A model generated the notes under the pieces. The model had not been told where the DNA came from, searched no databases, and saw only the letters and a list, made by a program, of their open reading frames with translations. 64,000 bases of DNA from positions 13,593,001 through 13,657,000 of the forward strand of contig JAUIMM010000534.1 of assembly GCA_031769625.1 (NCBI GenBank), given 5' to 3'. The stretch's first letter is position 1. Each line of letters opens with the position of its first letter. The translations under genes and the position numbers were made by a program. Source of the stretch: Taudactylus pleione (taxonomy: Eukaryota; Chordata; Amphibia; Anura; Myobatrachidae). This document shows positions 1 through 11,684 of the stretch, piece by piece.

Positions 1-157
1 TCGATCAGATCAGTCGGTAGCTAGAGGAGGTGCAGTGCTAACGAATGGGCGTCACTTTGTTTACGATCGAGCAGCCGTACGATTGCTTCCGTTTCTGATT
101 TTCCGGCCGTAGCCTGTACGACCGTGCGGCCGCTACGAACGACTCTGAATGAGGTCC
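1..157. mobile_element. PIF/Harbinger-type element, one terminus only (cut by window edge)
   Basis: Read from 157 backwards, the end starts GGACCTCATTCAGAGTCGTTCG, close to the terminus of the large Harbinger element at 55977-63783 (GGCCCTGATTCAGAGCCG). The adjacent bases are TTT (158-160), which would be the 3-bp target copy; the other end lies outside the window. The interior is CpG-rich with CGTACG and CGATCG motifs, unlike the AT-rich DNA that follows. The 69-codon minus-strand reading frame across it shows no recognisable domain. The family assignment rests on the terminal motif alone. Confidence 0.55.
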
Positions 158-2308
158 TTTGTCTCTCTGTAAAAGCGCTGCGGAATATGTGTGCGCTATA
201 TAAATAACTGGTAATAAAATAAATAGACATTCCTTTCGAATTTCAATTTCTTATTGGTAGTCTCTCTCAGACATTTTATGTAGGTGCCTTTGGCTGATAT
301 CTTTATCTTAGGTATGTTTGCCAATTTTCAGTATTAATGACTAACACTATCATAGTGCATATATGACTAACATTGCCTAGCCATAATCTTGAGCTATCTC
401 TACACTGCCTATAGTATATGCCTTTGTTGTGCATAAGTAGACACAAGTGTTCCTCCTGATGTACTGTAAACTTGTAACAGTCTGTATGCTAGTGTTGTAG
501 AGCTGTATATATCTACAGATAGGCATGTAAATGATCTTTTTTGTGTGCATCTTTTCCTGCTAACAACCAAGCAGCAAAGTGTTATTCTTTTGTTCCTTTG
601 TCTTCGGCAATTTTATTTCTCTCTGTTCTAAACTTATGATTGATCATAGTGTTGGATCATTTTTTGGAAGTACTTTTTAGCAATTAGTCTAGCTTTGCTA
701 CGCTCAACTTCTCTACTTTTTCTGTTACATTTTAAATGACTTTTTATGTCCATGATTTAATTGGGTCAATGTCTAGGATTATATTTTTTAAGTTTATTTA
801 TTATCAGCAGTCCACACATAATGCAGCAAATAAATCATTTAGGATAAAAGAAGTCAGTACATAACAATGAAGCCAAAGTGCACCTACTGTATGTACAAAG
901 TATGCACATAAAAAAATTGCAAATGAAAATTGCAGATCCATATTTTAGTTTTGGTAGAAGTAAATGAGAGGGAGGGTATGGGGGGCAGTGCACAGTGTGG
1001 TGTACAAGGGGAATTGGTTAGGTCCAAAATTATTATAATGGCCTTAAATCTGTGTATTTGTTATTTAAATAAACAAATTAACAAATCTAAATGTTCAAAG
1101 GGGAGGCAGAAATATAAAAATGAAGCCCAAGGTTCCCAAGTTTTGTTGTTCCTTATTGCAGGATTCTCCTCTCAAGATTTTGTAACATATAAAATGTATA
1201 CCATTGGGATTGCAAATTGATACAAAGTTTCATGCAATTGTCAGTAACTGTGTCTTAAACTCCCAATGTTCAATCAGCTGCTATTTTAAGGCTATAAAGC
1301 TCTGATAGTCAACAATTAGGATCCATATATATGAATATAAATTAATAGTGCATCTAGCACTCAGATACCCCCGTTGCTGCTGGTAAAAATTTCTTCAGAT
1401 ACAGCTTTTATATTAAAATCAGGTAATTATCTTCTAAGCAGTCTCAGACTTGCTGTATCCATTTGGAGGCAGCTAATATAGGTATATAGTCAAGTCTGTT
1501 GCCCAGTCTGCTCTATCTTAACGCATTTCTCTGTCTGTAATATTGTCAGCGGCTTCCTTAGAATAATGTCTTCTGTATATGCTTGTTGTAGTGAGCTGCA
1601 TTTAGAATTGTTTTTTCACAAGAGTATCCCTTTCTACACTGCAGTATATATTGTGTATGAGGGCAAAGACAGTAATGTAATTTCAAGTTTTGCTGAACAA
1701 AAATCTAACTTGCTCAGTGCTGTGTCTTGGTGGACAGAAAAACACAGTCTTTTACACTTTACATGTCAAGGGGAGAAAATGGGGCAGGCACTATAACTAG
1801 CACCAAAACAAAATTAGGCTCTCCAATAATGGGTCTGTATATAGCAAATCAGAATGCAGCTCACCAAAATAGGGTGGCTAACCTCTATATTTGCCAATAA
1901 TAAAACAAGAAACTGGGAGCGCATGTAAATGTAATAAAATAATGAATATTTAATAAATTAATAAATAGTAAATGTTCAATAAAAATTAATAATTGCAAAA
2001 AACATCCCATTGTGGAACATGTGTTTAAAATAAATGCAAGTAATGCATGTATGTGTAGAAACACAAATGACAAAGACATGCTGATGACAATGCCAAAAAC
2101 ATACAGTATGAACACTGTGACCACACAAAGGTGGCTGCTTTGATCTTGGACTGTTGTCACTATTTTTTCTACTAATCTGATGCTACTATATCACAACTAA
2201 CTAACAAAAAGCTGTAGGACTATGTTCACAACTAGATCTTGACCTGTGGCCACAATGTTCATATGTTTTTGGCATTGTCATATGTGTGTCTTTGCCACTA
2301 TAACTAGC
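158..2308. other. AT-rich stretch with no recognisable gene
   Basis: About 2.1 kb of AT-rich sequence. Reading frames on both strands are short (at most 96 codons) and show no domain, motif or repeat composition I recognise. It may contain old transposon tails, but I saw no terminal repeats or target duplications. Confidence 0.6.
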
Positions 2309-3854
2309 AATCTGCATAGGAAAGTATTCACAGCATGTCACTTTTTCCACATTTTGTTATGTTACAGCCTTATTCCAAAAGGGAATAAATTCATTTTTCT
2401 CCTCAAAATTCTACACACAATACCCCATAATGACAACGTGTAAAAAGTTTTTTAGAGATTTTTGCAAATTTTATTAAAAAAAACAACTAAGAAATCACAA
2501 GTACATAAGTATTCACAACCTTTGTTCAATACTTTGCTGTTGCATCTTTGGCAGCAATTATAGCCTCAAGTCTTTTTGAATATTATGCCACAAGATTGGC
2601 ACACCTATCTTTGAGCAGTTTCGCCCATTCCTCTTTGCAGCACCTCTCAAGCTCCATCAGGTTGGATGGGAAGTGTCAGTGCACTGGCATTTTTCAGATC
2701 TCTCCAGAGATGTTCAATCAGATTCAAGTCTGGGCTTTGGCTGGGCAACTCAAGGACATTCACAGAGTTGTCCTGAAGCCACTTCTTTGATATCTTGGCT
2801 GTGTGCTTAGGGTCGTTGTCCTGCTGAAAGATGAACCTTTGCCACAGTCTGAGGTCAAGAGTGCTCTGGAGCAGGTTTTCATCCAGGATGTCTCTGTACA
2901 TTGTGGCATTCATCTTTCCCTCTATTCTGACTAATCTCCCATTTCCTGCCACTGAAAAACATCCCCACAGCATGATGCTGCCACCACCATGCTTCACTGT
3001 AGGGATGGTATTGGCCAGGTGATGAGTGGTGCCTTGTTTCCTCTAAACATTACGCCTGGCATTCATGCCAAAGAGTTCAATCTTTGTCTCATCAGACCAG
3101 AGAATTTTTTCAGGTGCATTTTGGCAAACTCCAGGTCTGATTGGTGGATTGCTTCAGAGATGGTTGTCCTTCTGGAAGGTTCTCATCTCTCCACAGAGGA
3201 ATGCTGTAGCTCTGACAGAGTGACCATTGGGTTCTTGGTCACCTCCCTGACTAGGGCCCTTCTCCCCCAATTGCTCAGTTTAGATGGCCGGCCAACTCTA
3301 GGAAGAGTTCTGGTGATTCTGAACTTCTTCCATTTACAGATGATGGAGGACACGGTGCTCATTGGGACCTTCAAAGGAGCAGATATTTTTCTGTACCTTT
3401 CCCCAGAATTGTGCCTCGAGACAATCCTGTCTCGGAGGCCTACAGACAATTCCTTGGACTTCATGCTTGGTTTGATCTCTGACATGCATTGTCAAGTGTG
3501 GGACCTTATATAGAAAGATGTATGCCTTTCAAAATCATGTCCAATTAACAGAATTTACCACAGGTAGACTCCAATTAAGCTGTAGGAGCATCTCAAGGAT
3601 GATCAGTGGAAACAGGATGCCCCTGAGCTCAATTCATAGCAAAGGCTGTGAATATTTATGTACAAATGATTTCTTAGTTTTTTTATTTTTATTAAGTTTG
3701 CAAAATTCTCTAAAAAGCTTTTTACACATTGTAATTATGGAGTATTGTGTGTAGAATTGAGGACAAAAATGAATTTATTCCATTTTAGAATAAGGCTGTA
3801 ACATAACAAAATGTGAAAAAAGTGACGTGCTGTGAATACTTTCTGGATGCACTG
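2309..3854 (-). mobile_element. Tc1/mariner element (Tc1 type), full length but inactive
   Basis: Both ends carry the same long inverted repeat. The right end, read inward, is CAGTGCATCCAGAAAGTATTC; the left end is a damaged version (around 2309-2331). Both run on into matching sequence containing CACATTTTGTTATGTTACAG. A TA dinucleotide follows the right end, as expected for Tc1/mariner. The roughly 1.55-kb length is typical of vertebrate Tc1 copies. The transposase inside is on the minus strand and broken, so this copy cannot be autonomous. Confidence 0.9.
2647..3485 (-). pseudogene. Tc1 transposase pseudogene
   Basis: In active elements this enzyme excises and reinserts the transposon by a DDE/D mechanism. 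The N-terminal part (3485-3183) reads MKSKELSVGLRDRIVSRHNS, the paired/HTH DNA-binding region, followed by VGRPSKLS, the AT-hook-like GRPR linker. The catalytic part follows: SDETKIELF holds the first Asp, [10 protein letters not shown] the second, and [11 protein letters not shown] the Glu. Breaks visible: a frameshift after residue ~100 (near 3183), an in-frame TAG near 3040 where a codon for Trp is usual, and loss of frame near 2650. The 5' ATG at about 3485 precedes the usual SKELS start. It sits inside intact-looking terminal repeats, so this is an element killed by point changes rather than truncation. Confidence 0.9.
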
Positions 3855-4062
3855 TATATATATCATGTGCATTAATGGCGGAAACAGTACTTTGACTGCA
3901 AACTTAGCTGACCAGAAATAATGTGCTGTGTCTGAATGAGCTGCACCCAAAAGAAGGTATCTTTTCTGGTTTAATAAAAAGCTCAAGTCTCTTATAATTA
4001 CATTTAGATATTTAAAGGGAAGATTGTGTGTGTATATTGCTGTTTTTACTGATGCTGTTTTT

Positions 4063-4360
4063 ACTGCCACCACACCAATGAGCATAGAATGAGATAATGA
4101 AGTTAAGGACTGTTAACTTTACTATGCAGTTTTATTAAAATATTGTAGAATTTATTTTAAACCAGAAAAAAAATATTCATATTTTATTATTTTGAGGAGC
4201 AGCTGAGAGGGTCTCTCAGCTGCTTCTCAAAATAATAAAATATGAATATTTTTTTTTCTGGTTTAAAATACATTCTACGATCTTTTAATAAAACTGCACA
4301 GTAAAGTTAACAGTCCTTCATTTCATTATCTCATTCTATGCTCATTGGTGTGGTGGCAGT
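4063..4360. repeat. Near-perfect 300-bp palindrome (foldback repeat)
   Basis: Left arm about 4063-4207 and right arm about 4213-4360 are reverse complements with only a handful of differences, separated by a spacer of about 5 bp. The outer ends are ACTGCCACCACACCAATG and its complement; the centre is CAGCTGAGAG...CTCTCAGCTG. Such a structure could be a foldback MITE, or an inverted duplication. No convincing target duplication was found. There is no coding potential. Confidence 0.9.
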
Positions 4361-4823
4361 TACAAGTTCAGGAACAGTAGCTTTATTTTAAATCAATCAT
4401 AAATCAGAGTATTGAAGAACAGGAGCATCCCAGTACTAGAGCTGGCAGTCATAGTACTTAACATCTACTTTTAAAGAAGGTAAAAGGGGTAAAAAAAGTT
4501 GTTAAAAAGGGCACTTTGAATCTAAACAATTTTTGACTAGCTTTAAGAAAACATCACCTCTAACTATGAAGGGAAAAGTTGCTGCTGAAAACATAAAATT
4601 GCCAACAGGTCATAGATCACATGCAGTGGCAAAGAAACACTCATACCATGGCCTTTATTTGGAAATTGTGGTCCTGCTACTGCTCTTTCATGAACTAAAA
4701 TGCATACTGCAAAACATAGGGCCAAACACAGTCAGGCATCTTTTGTATCCTTGCATGCACTACCTTTTGTCTAGATTTGTAATTTCTAAAACAACCAAAT
4801 CAGTGCACAAAAAGAACCCTATA
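4361..4823. other. No recognisable gene
   Basis: About 460 bp. A 100-codon frame (4533-4835) has no recognisable domain and is judged a chance frame. Confidence 0.5.
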
Positions 4824-5070
4824 GGCCAAATGTAATATGGTGAGAGCTTAGAAAATGTGAGAGTTTAGCAGTAAACTATCACACTTTTTAAACTCTGCCA
4901 ATGTAATAGAGTCTGAGAATATGCAAACTCGCATGTTTTTAGACTAAAAATTTCTTACAATGTAAACTCTCATCCAAATGTTTTCTCATTTTGAAGATAA
5001 AACCTGACCAATGTGAGAGTTTACTGCTAGACTCACATATTCTAAACTCTCACGTTATTACATTTGACCC
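4824..5070. mobile_element. Short MITE with ~35-bp inverted repeats
   Basis: The left end GGCCAAATGTAATATGGTGAG and the right end (reading inward GGGTCAAATGTAATAACGTG) match, and the similarity continues through GAGAGTTTAG...GCAGTAAACT. The length is about 247 bp with no coding. Flanks are TAT and TAC, compatible with a 3-bp target, which suggests PIF/Harbinger, but the class is uncertain. Confidence 0.7.
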
Positions 5071-5250
5071 TACATTTGAAGAACAAAGTGTGTTCACAAA
5101 TTTCACAAATTACTGAGGAGAGCTTAAGGGTGTCCACAAGTCTTAAGTGTGAGGCTGACATTTCTTATTCTGACTCTGTAATTCTAGAGAAGCCTCCGTC
5201 CACCATTCCTGAACCCTCTGCAAAGGTGAGGATGAGTAGTAGTGAAAGTA

Positions 5251-5352
5251 ATGATGATGATGATGATGTTTAGACATAAAAATTGAGGATGTTACTTTGG
5301 AATTTGTAAATGTGCAACATTAGTTCGAGGAGGATATTTATGTATCTGACAC

Positions 5353-5387
<35 letters not shown>

Positions 5388-5389
5388 TG
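5251..5389. repeat. (GAT)n microsatellites in coding-like sequence
   Basis: Two GAT/ATG runs, 5251-5268 and 5353-5389. They lie in a degenerate stretch (about 5064-5600) that looks partly protein-coding: acidic poly-Asp runs, and in another frame a CHACAKRPKK peptide with paired cysteines. I could not assign it to a family; it may be a decayed transposase N-terminus. Confidence 0.6.
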
Positions 5390-5986
5390 TGTTGGACAAG
5401 AACAAGTTCATAAAATTCAGAAGGATGATATCACACTTTATGCCAGTGATAAGTGTATTGTCATGCCTGTGCAAAAAGACCAAAAAAGCCACTTCTGCAG
5501 TATGAAAATATTTTACATAATCCTGAAAACATTTGTCAAGACATCTATAACATCTGTCATACGTAACAAGAAGTCCAGCATCAGCTACTAGCAGCATGGA
5601 TAGATTTAACCACATGTAATCTTCACCTTCATCACCTTCATCAAACTCCTCATTAGTTATTTGAGGTCATCCTCTTGCATCCAATTTGCAAAATTTCCAA
5701 TTTGCAAAAGCTTAACCTAATGTAATCCATGATTCCCAAGAAAAATCCTTGTGCATTACGGTTTCTGTGGGTGAATCTTCATAACTTAAGGGGACAAAGA
5801 AGACTAGGAGTTTCACATGCATGTGCCCCAGTGAGCAACTTAAGTTCAGTTGCTTCGGGGCTTGCTACAAGATGGGGCGGCTGTCGATGTTGATTGACAG
5901 CTCGCCTCATTTTGTAAGCGGGTGGGGGGGTGGTTGAGCAAACGCCGGCATTCTCAAAGGAATGCCTGGTGTTTGTGGGCAGCCTT

Positions 5987-6010
5987 ACTGACATCACTAG
6001 TGATGTCAGT
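5987..6010. repeat. Perfect 24-bp palindrome
   Basis: Two 12-bp half-sites, ACTGACATCACT and AGTGATGTCAGT, meet with no spacer. They contain TGACATCA, similar to bZIP binding half-sites. Whether this is functional is unknown. Confidence 0.8.
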
Positions 6011-6209
6011 AGTGGACTTCCTGCTCTTTGATTGACTAAGGTGCCTCTAAACTAACATTTTAGTACTAATTGATCTGACTGGTCCTGGATTTATAACAAC
6101 TTTTACATTTATTACTGTATATTATACTGTCATTTTCTTTTATTATTTGTTTTTTTTGTAAAGGAGTATAAAATATCATACCTCTGTCCAGTGCTCTCCG
6201 TATGTCCTT

Positions 6210-8345
6210 CATTTAGCTCAGAAATGAAGTCCATGGATATACTAGTTCATTGACTAGTTGGAATAGGCAAAAGTTGTAGAGGACCAACTACCTTTCCCCA
6301 AGCTGATTTGAGCTGGGCGCACATTGCATAGGAGACAATGTAATTACTGACATCCTCTTTAATAGATTGCTACATTGAAGAAGTTTAAAGGTCTTGAGGG
6401 TGCCAGAGTGACCTGCAAGCAGAGAGGCATGGGTCCAAGAAAGTAATTTTTTATGAAAATTTGAAGCCACAAAAATTTTGCCTGGAGGATGAGTGGAATT
6501 AACTCGTGTGTGCAAACACTAGTGGACTAAGAATGGGATGGTTTACATGATGATTTTAATCTTCTTCAAGAGGCAGAAAGGATCTAGAGAGAGCATCAGC
6601 TTTCCGGTTTTGTACTCCAGGGTGAAATAAGACCTTAAAATTAAACCTGGAAAAGAAAAGAGCCTAGTGTGCTTGTCTGGGATTGAGATGTTGAGATGTT
6701 TTTTAAATACAGCAGGATTTTGTGATCAGTAATAATAGTTACCGGATACTTGGCTCCTTCCAAAAGATTTCTCCATTCCTCGAGCACTAGTTTCAAGGCC
6801 AGTAATTACTGGTCACCTATAGCATAGTTTATTTCTGCTGGAGAAAACTTACGAGAGAAATATCCACAATGATGATTCCTCTGCTACTTGAGATAATACG
6901 GCTCCTACGCCAACTGAGGAAGCATCAACTTCAACTGCAAAAGGTTTATTCAAGTCCAGTTGACATAGAAAGGGAGCAGAGGAGAAGGCCTGTTTGAGAG
7001 TTTGGAAGGCAGCTACAGCAGAGGGAGACCAATGGGAAGGATTATCCCCTTTCTTCATGGGATCTGTAATAGGAACTACTATGGTGCAGATATTGTGGAT
7101 AAACCTTCGGTAGTAGTTAAAAAATCTGAGGAACCATTGAACAGCCTTCAAGGAATTTGGTTGAGGGCAATCTTGAATAGCACTCAGTTTCTCTGGATCC
7201 ATCTGTAGAGATTCTCCTGAAATGATATGACCTAGGAACGGAATAGATTTCTCAAAAATACACTTAGATATTTTCCCATACAGGTGATGGGCTCAAAGAT
7301 GAGGGAGAACCTCTTTCACGTGCAGTGGCTGGGTTTAAACATTCTTGATAAAAATTAAAATATCGTCCAGATAGACAATAAATGATGATAAAGAATATCA
7401 CAGAAGATTTTGTTCACATAATCCTGGAATATTGCTGGGGCATTGCAAAGGCCAAAGGGCATCACTAAGTACTCATAGTGGCTGTCATGAATATTGAACA
7501 TAGTCTTCCATTTGTTGCCTTCCTTTATCTAAATCAAGTTGTAGGCTCCTCGAAGATCTAATTTGGTAAAGATAGAGGCGCCATGCACCTTCTCGAAGAG
7601 TTCAGAAATAAGAGGATACCTATTCTTCACATTGATCTCATTTAATCCATGGTGTTCGATACAAGGCCTAAGGCCCCCACCCTTCTTTTCCACAAAGAAA
7701 AAACCCACTCCACTTGGAGACATAGCCAAAGGTTTAATTCGACCTTCTAAGTTTTCTCTGATATAATCAGACATGGACATCATTTCTGGGACTAAGAGTG
7801 TGTAAATACGAGCACGAGGTGAGAACTTTTCCTGGGACCAAATCAATGGCACAATCCCAAGGATGGTGGGCAGGTAATTTAACAGTTGCTTGTTCATAAA
7901 AGTCATCACAGAACACTCGGTAAAGTTTGGACACTTGAGGATCTTGTTTAGAGGTTAAGCCAATGGTGACTAGTGATGTACTGGAAGATGAGATCTCAGG
8001 AGTAAATAGATGAGTCTGCATGGCATCTATACGAGGAAGACATTTTTGGTGGCAGTTAGGTCCCCATGCCATTATATGCATGATAGACCAATCTATAGTA
8101 GGACAATGTACCTGGAGCCAAGGTAATCCTAGTACTAGAACATGAGTACATTTTGGTAGCACTAGAAGTTCAATTCACTCTCGAAGCAGAGCACCAATGC
8201 TGAGAGAAACTTGCAATGAAGTTGACATAATGGTACCTCCCAGGATAGTACTGCCATCTACTACTGAGAGGTCTAACATCCAGGGAAGCAGTTTATCCAG
8301 AATTTTAAGTTCACACACCAAAGTCTCTGAGATAAAATTACCCAC
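6210..8345 (-). pseudogene. Ty3/gypsy pol pseudogene (end of protease, RT, RNase H, integrase start)
   Basis: This region would encode the retrotransposon's replication enzymes. From 8345 downwards: the distal protease with LVLGLPWLQVHCPTIDW (about 8140-8080), then RT with VEKKGGGLRPCIEHHGLN and FTKLDLRGAYNLI (about 7700-7530), the YLDD active site at 7373-7362, then SAIQDCPQPNS and the YYRRFI thumb region (about 7180-7080). RNase H follows with FAVEVDASSVGVGAVLSQ and a later ITDHK motif (about 6740). The integrase zinc-binding region (SLLAGHSGTLKT, about 6430-6390) and the first integrase Asp (SMDFI, about 6235) come last. Frame is lost repeatedly. The domain order separates Ty3/gypsy from Ty1/copia, where integrase comes first. 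Confidence 0.85.
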
Positions 8346-9728
8346 TGTTCAGTAGCACACGCAAGGGGGTTTTCTGAGTACCTAGAAACCCCCCCTGCCC
8401 GCCGATCCATCTCTGCAGCTGTCCGTTTTCTGGGGGTTTTTTTTAGACAGAGATCTTTGTCTCCGTCTCATCGGAGACAGGCTCTGTTAGTGATAGCTCT
8501 GAACGGGTTGTGTTCGTGATAGGAGCTGCCGCGCATGCATGGCTGCTCCTCTTAGCAACAGCCACCCTCTTAGCCACAGCCACGGGGAATCTCTGCGGCC
8601 GCATGTAACTCCTACCAGCAGTTTCCCATGGACCTCTGCTCCAGTGGCACTGTGACTGCACTGTACTCCTCCGATGGTCCTGACTGCTTCAGGAAAGGTG
8701 CCTGGCTGCAGACCGTATTAAACACTGTAGGCATATTATTATTAAGCACTGTGTGTTAGGGACAGCAGGTATTGGGCTGGCTACTGTGTCACATTAAAAA
8801 GGACTTTGTACATGAAGTGCTAAATTTAGATGTAGCCTAGCAAAAGCCAAATGGAAGCAGATCGATGGGTGTTTCAGTTTTATGTGTGTTTATCTCTCCC
8901 TCTGACTCCCCATGTGTATCTCTGCCACCTCCCCACACACAACACACACTTTGTATATGTGTATGTATGTTTTATGTGCACATCTAGGTCCAGCTGGGGG
9001 GTCTCACTCTGTCTCTTCTTGTATGCCATTTCCCTACCAGTGTTTTTGTGTTTCTCTTACACCCTCTTTGTGTATGTCTTTTGCCCTTTCATATCACCTA
9101 TACTTTATATGCACATGTAATGGAGCTTTCATTTGGCCAGAATTCCCTCTTTGTGCTCCAAACATGCCTTCTGATAGGTGCAAATTACATTTATTTAAAA
9201 AATGTACAAATATTTGATTTGAATCCCGAAGCCAGCATCCCGTCAGGGCTAGGATACTGAAACTTGTCAGTCAGTAATCTAATCCTCCCCCTCTACCTAC
9301 ATTAACCCTCCCTCCCCAGTGCCTGACCCTAACCTCTCCCCCTAGTACCTAAACCTAACCTCCCCCTCCCCGCACCCTAAACCTAATCCTCCCCCTAGTG
9401 CCTAAGCCTAACCCCTAACACTAACCCTATCCCCAACCCCGCTACTTACCTTCGGGATTCTGGCGGTCAGGATTATGACAAGTGTTGGGATTCTGTCGCT
9501 GGACTTCTGAGCGCCAAAATCCCCGCATTCGGGATATTGACCACTTCCCATTTGAAAGCCTTTATTCAATTAAAAAAATAAAACATATTTTTAAATATAT
9601 TAATCTGTTACTATCGTATGTAGATGGCAATGTTGTAACAGTTAGTGGGGTGGTACGAGTACCGCTGCAATATTTGTTAAATAAGCTTCTCCATTCAAGC
9701 ATCTGGAACCCCCCTTCCACCCTGGAAA
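8346..9728. mobile_element. Unclassified insertion inside the gypsy protease
   Basis: The gypsy protease reads FIDSGAAG up to about 9729 and resumes with FISETLVCELKILDKLLPW at about 8345, so these 1.38 kb are foreign. A short AATT-like sequence occurs at both junctions and may be the target duplication. The insert is CpG-rich near 8350-8650, CT-rich with ACAC runs near 8890-9100, and contains the telomere-like MITE at 9224-9549. No domain was recognised, and the element class is unknown. Confidence 0.6.
9224..9549. mobile_element. hAT-type MITE with telomere-like CCCTAA interior (copy 1)
   Basis: The interior is rich in CCTAACCCT-like units separated by CCCCTCCCC. The right side reads CGGGATTCTGGCGGTCAGGA...ATATTGACC, shared with the copy at 20798-21111. 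Flanking ATTTGAA occurs on both sides (left 9217-9223, right 9550-9556), compatible with an 8-bp hAT duplication. Non-coding. Confidence 0.7.
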
Positions 9729-10790
9729 TCCAGAATTTGCTCCTGCTGCTCCAGAGTCAATAAAGGCATTAACTCTCTTGGTGCAGGACCCAGCTTGAAT
9801 CTTGACAGGCAACAAACTATCACAAAGATGGGAGGAGCTAGATAGAATCCCCAATTGGATGCTCCCAGAACCGGTTAGGGCCTCTCATTTCCCAAGAGCT
9901 GTGGATAGATGCCAATGAAATGTCCCGGTGCAGCACAGTAAATAAAAAGCTTATCATGGATGCGGTTACTCTGCTCTGCCTATGTCAAATGTGATCTGTT
10001 TATTTGCATAGATTCATCTTTGGGTGGAGAAGAATTTATATTGGTAGACATAGGACGACCCTTTCTACGATCTTCTCACCACTTACTTGACTGTATTTCC
10101 CTAAGACAAATATATATCTTGATACAGAGAGAAATTAATTCTGAGAGTGATTATGGTAAGTTTTGCAAAGCCAAATCATCTTTTCATTTTTCAGATAAGC
10201 CGTGTAGGACTGCGGCCTTAAGGGCAACATCATTCCATTCCAACTCAGATGCGATGGTTTGAAACTGAGCCATGTATTAACCCACGGTGGAGACGAAGGA
10301 GTCTGCACATTCCCACAAAGGAGAGACCTATTCTACAGCAGATCTGGAGAGTAACAAAATAATATAGGCAACTTTCAACCTCTATGTAGGGAAATTCTGA
10401 GGCTGGCATTCAAATTGAACTTCACACAGGTTAATGAAACCATAGCAGAGTTTAGAATTCTCATCAAAAAGATTAGGAGTAGGTAACTGAAGTCAAGACT
10501 TTGGAGGAGATGGCACAAGAGGAGGATTTACTGGTAAGACTGCTGAAGGAGCTGGAACCACAGAGGCTAGGGTAGACTAAATGATAAGTAGCTGAGTAGA
10601 AAGTTCCTGGAGATAATGTGCCACATGTTGCTGAGCTGCTTCTTGATTCTCCATACGAGAGGCAAGGTTCTGCATTGCCTCTGTACCCTGGGAACACATC
10701 CATTTGGCATGAACAAACTGTCATGACCTGGCCCTTGAGATCTCCATTTAGGGGACTGGGAGTCAAAGGTACTGGGTGAGGAGGTAGCAG
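9729..10790 (-). pseudogene. Ty3/gypsy gag and protease N-terminus pseudogene
   Basis: Gag forms the particle, and the protease would mature it. Minus-strand reading gives a Gag with LCYGFINLCEVQFECQPQNF (about 10450-10385), then ELEWNDVALKAAVLHGLSEK (about 10250-10190) and a degenerate zinc knuckle (CAAPGHFIGIYP, about 9930). The retropepsin active site follows as FIDSGAAG (about 9760-9735), where the foreign insert begins. Several stops occur. The Gag signature resembles the Sushi/RTL-like chromovirus group of vertebrates, by recall of the family rather than a search. Confidence 0.75.
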
Positions 10791-10800
10791 CAGACAATTA

Positions 10801-11226
10801 GGAAGAATGTAGGTCTTGTGTGTATATTTCTTGTGTCTTTTTCACCGCAAACACGTCTTATTTGCATTGCGATGTGAATAAGCAGCAAAAGTAGACTTTG
10901 CTGACTAAAAAGATATGTGACATGTGTATGTTCTGTGTGTGACTGCAGCTATATCTGCATATGAAATGCTTTTTTACAGTGTTAGTGGCTGTTTTCCACA
11001 CCACATTCCTTTGTAATGATTTTACAGACTTCGCCGCACACAGAACACACACATGCTGCATATCATTTTACTCAGAATTTGCGATGAAAAAGATGCTCCG
11101 GCCAAGTCGCACAGGAGCCAGTGGCTCTCATACACTCTGCGTAATATGATTCATAAAGCACAGAGGATAGGCAAGGAAGCACATATCTGTACATGTGTTA
11201 TCTTTTTATACACAAACAACCCTATG
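10801..11226. other. No recognisable gene
   Basis: About 425 bp between the gypsy remnant and the next MITE. Overlapping short frames only, with no domain and no clear repeat structure. Confidence 0.5.
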
Positions 11227-11592
11227 CAGGGGCATATTAAGAGAGGAGGGGGCCTTTGTGCAGTCTCTGTCCAGGGCCGCCTACTCTCTACCCGGTGGCT
11301 TGCAGTGTACTGAGAGCAGCAGTAGACTCTGGGCACTAGTTTATGCTAGAATCTACTGCACATGCACATGTCCCCATATTCCTGGCAAATTCCCTACTGT
11401 GTATGCAGAAAATACTGGAAAATTGGCGTTAGCAGCCAATTTCCAGGCAATTTGTGCAGTGCTTCTACTGCCAATGCAGGGGACTCCGGAGAAGTAAGTA
11501 TTGAATAAATGGATGCAAGTGTGGTGGGGCCCCCCTGGACCCAGGGGCCCATGTGTACCGCACACCCTGCACCCATTATAGATGCACCACTG
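11227..11592. mobile_element. hAT-type MITE
   Basis: Ends CAGGGGCATATTA and, read inward from the right, CAGTGGTGCATCTATAA match the hAT CAGNGGNGNAT-type terminus. Flanks ACCCTATG (11219-11226) and AACCTATG (11593-11600) match at 7 of 8 positions, the hAT duplication length. Non-coding. Confidence 0.75.
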
Positions 11593-11684
11593 AACCTATG
11601 TCTCCTGTTATCCTATAGATTGTAAGCTTGCAAGTAGGGCTTATATATCTCTCTGTCTGTCATTACCTATTATTATTTTATTAC

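Larger units (their letters stand above)
6178..10800 (-). mobile_element. Decayed Ty3/gypsy retrotransposon, interrupted
   Basis: Reading on the minus strand from 10800 to 6178 gives gag, protease, reverse transcriptase, RNase H and the start of integrase in the canonical Ty3/gypsy order. It is split by 1.4 kb of foreign DNA at 8346-9728. No LTRs were recognised, and the 3' part (integrase core onward) is missing. Many stops and frameshifts make it an old dead copy. Confidence 0.85.

Noticed and set aside
2989..3513. 174-codon plus-strand frame
   Set aside because: Antisense of the Tc1 transposase, whose real coding is on the minus strand.
9290..9440. True telomere or subtelomere
   Set aside because: CCCTAA-like units are irregular, broken by C/T runs, and bounded by MITE ends with target duplications, as in three other copies.
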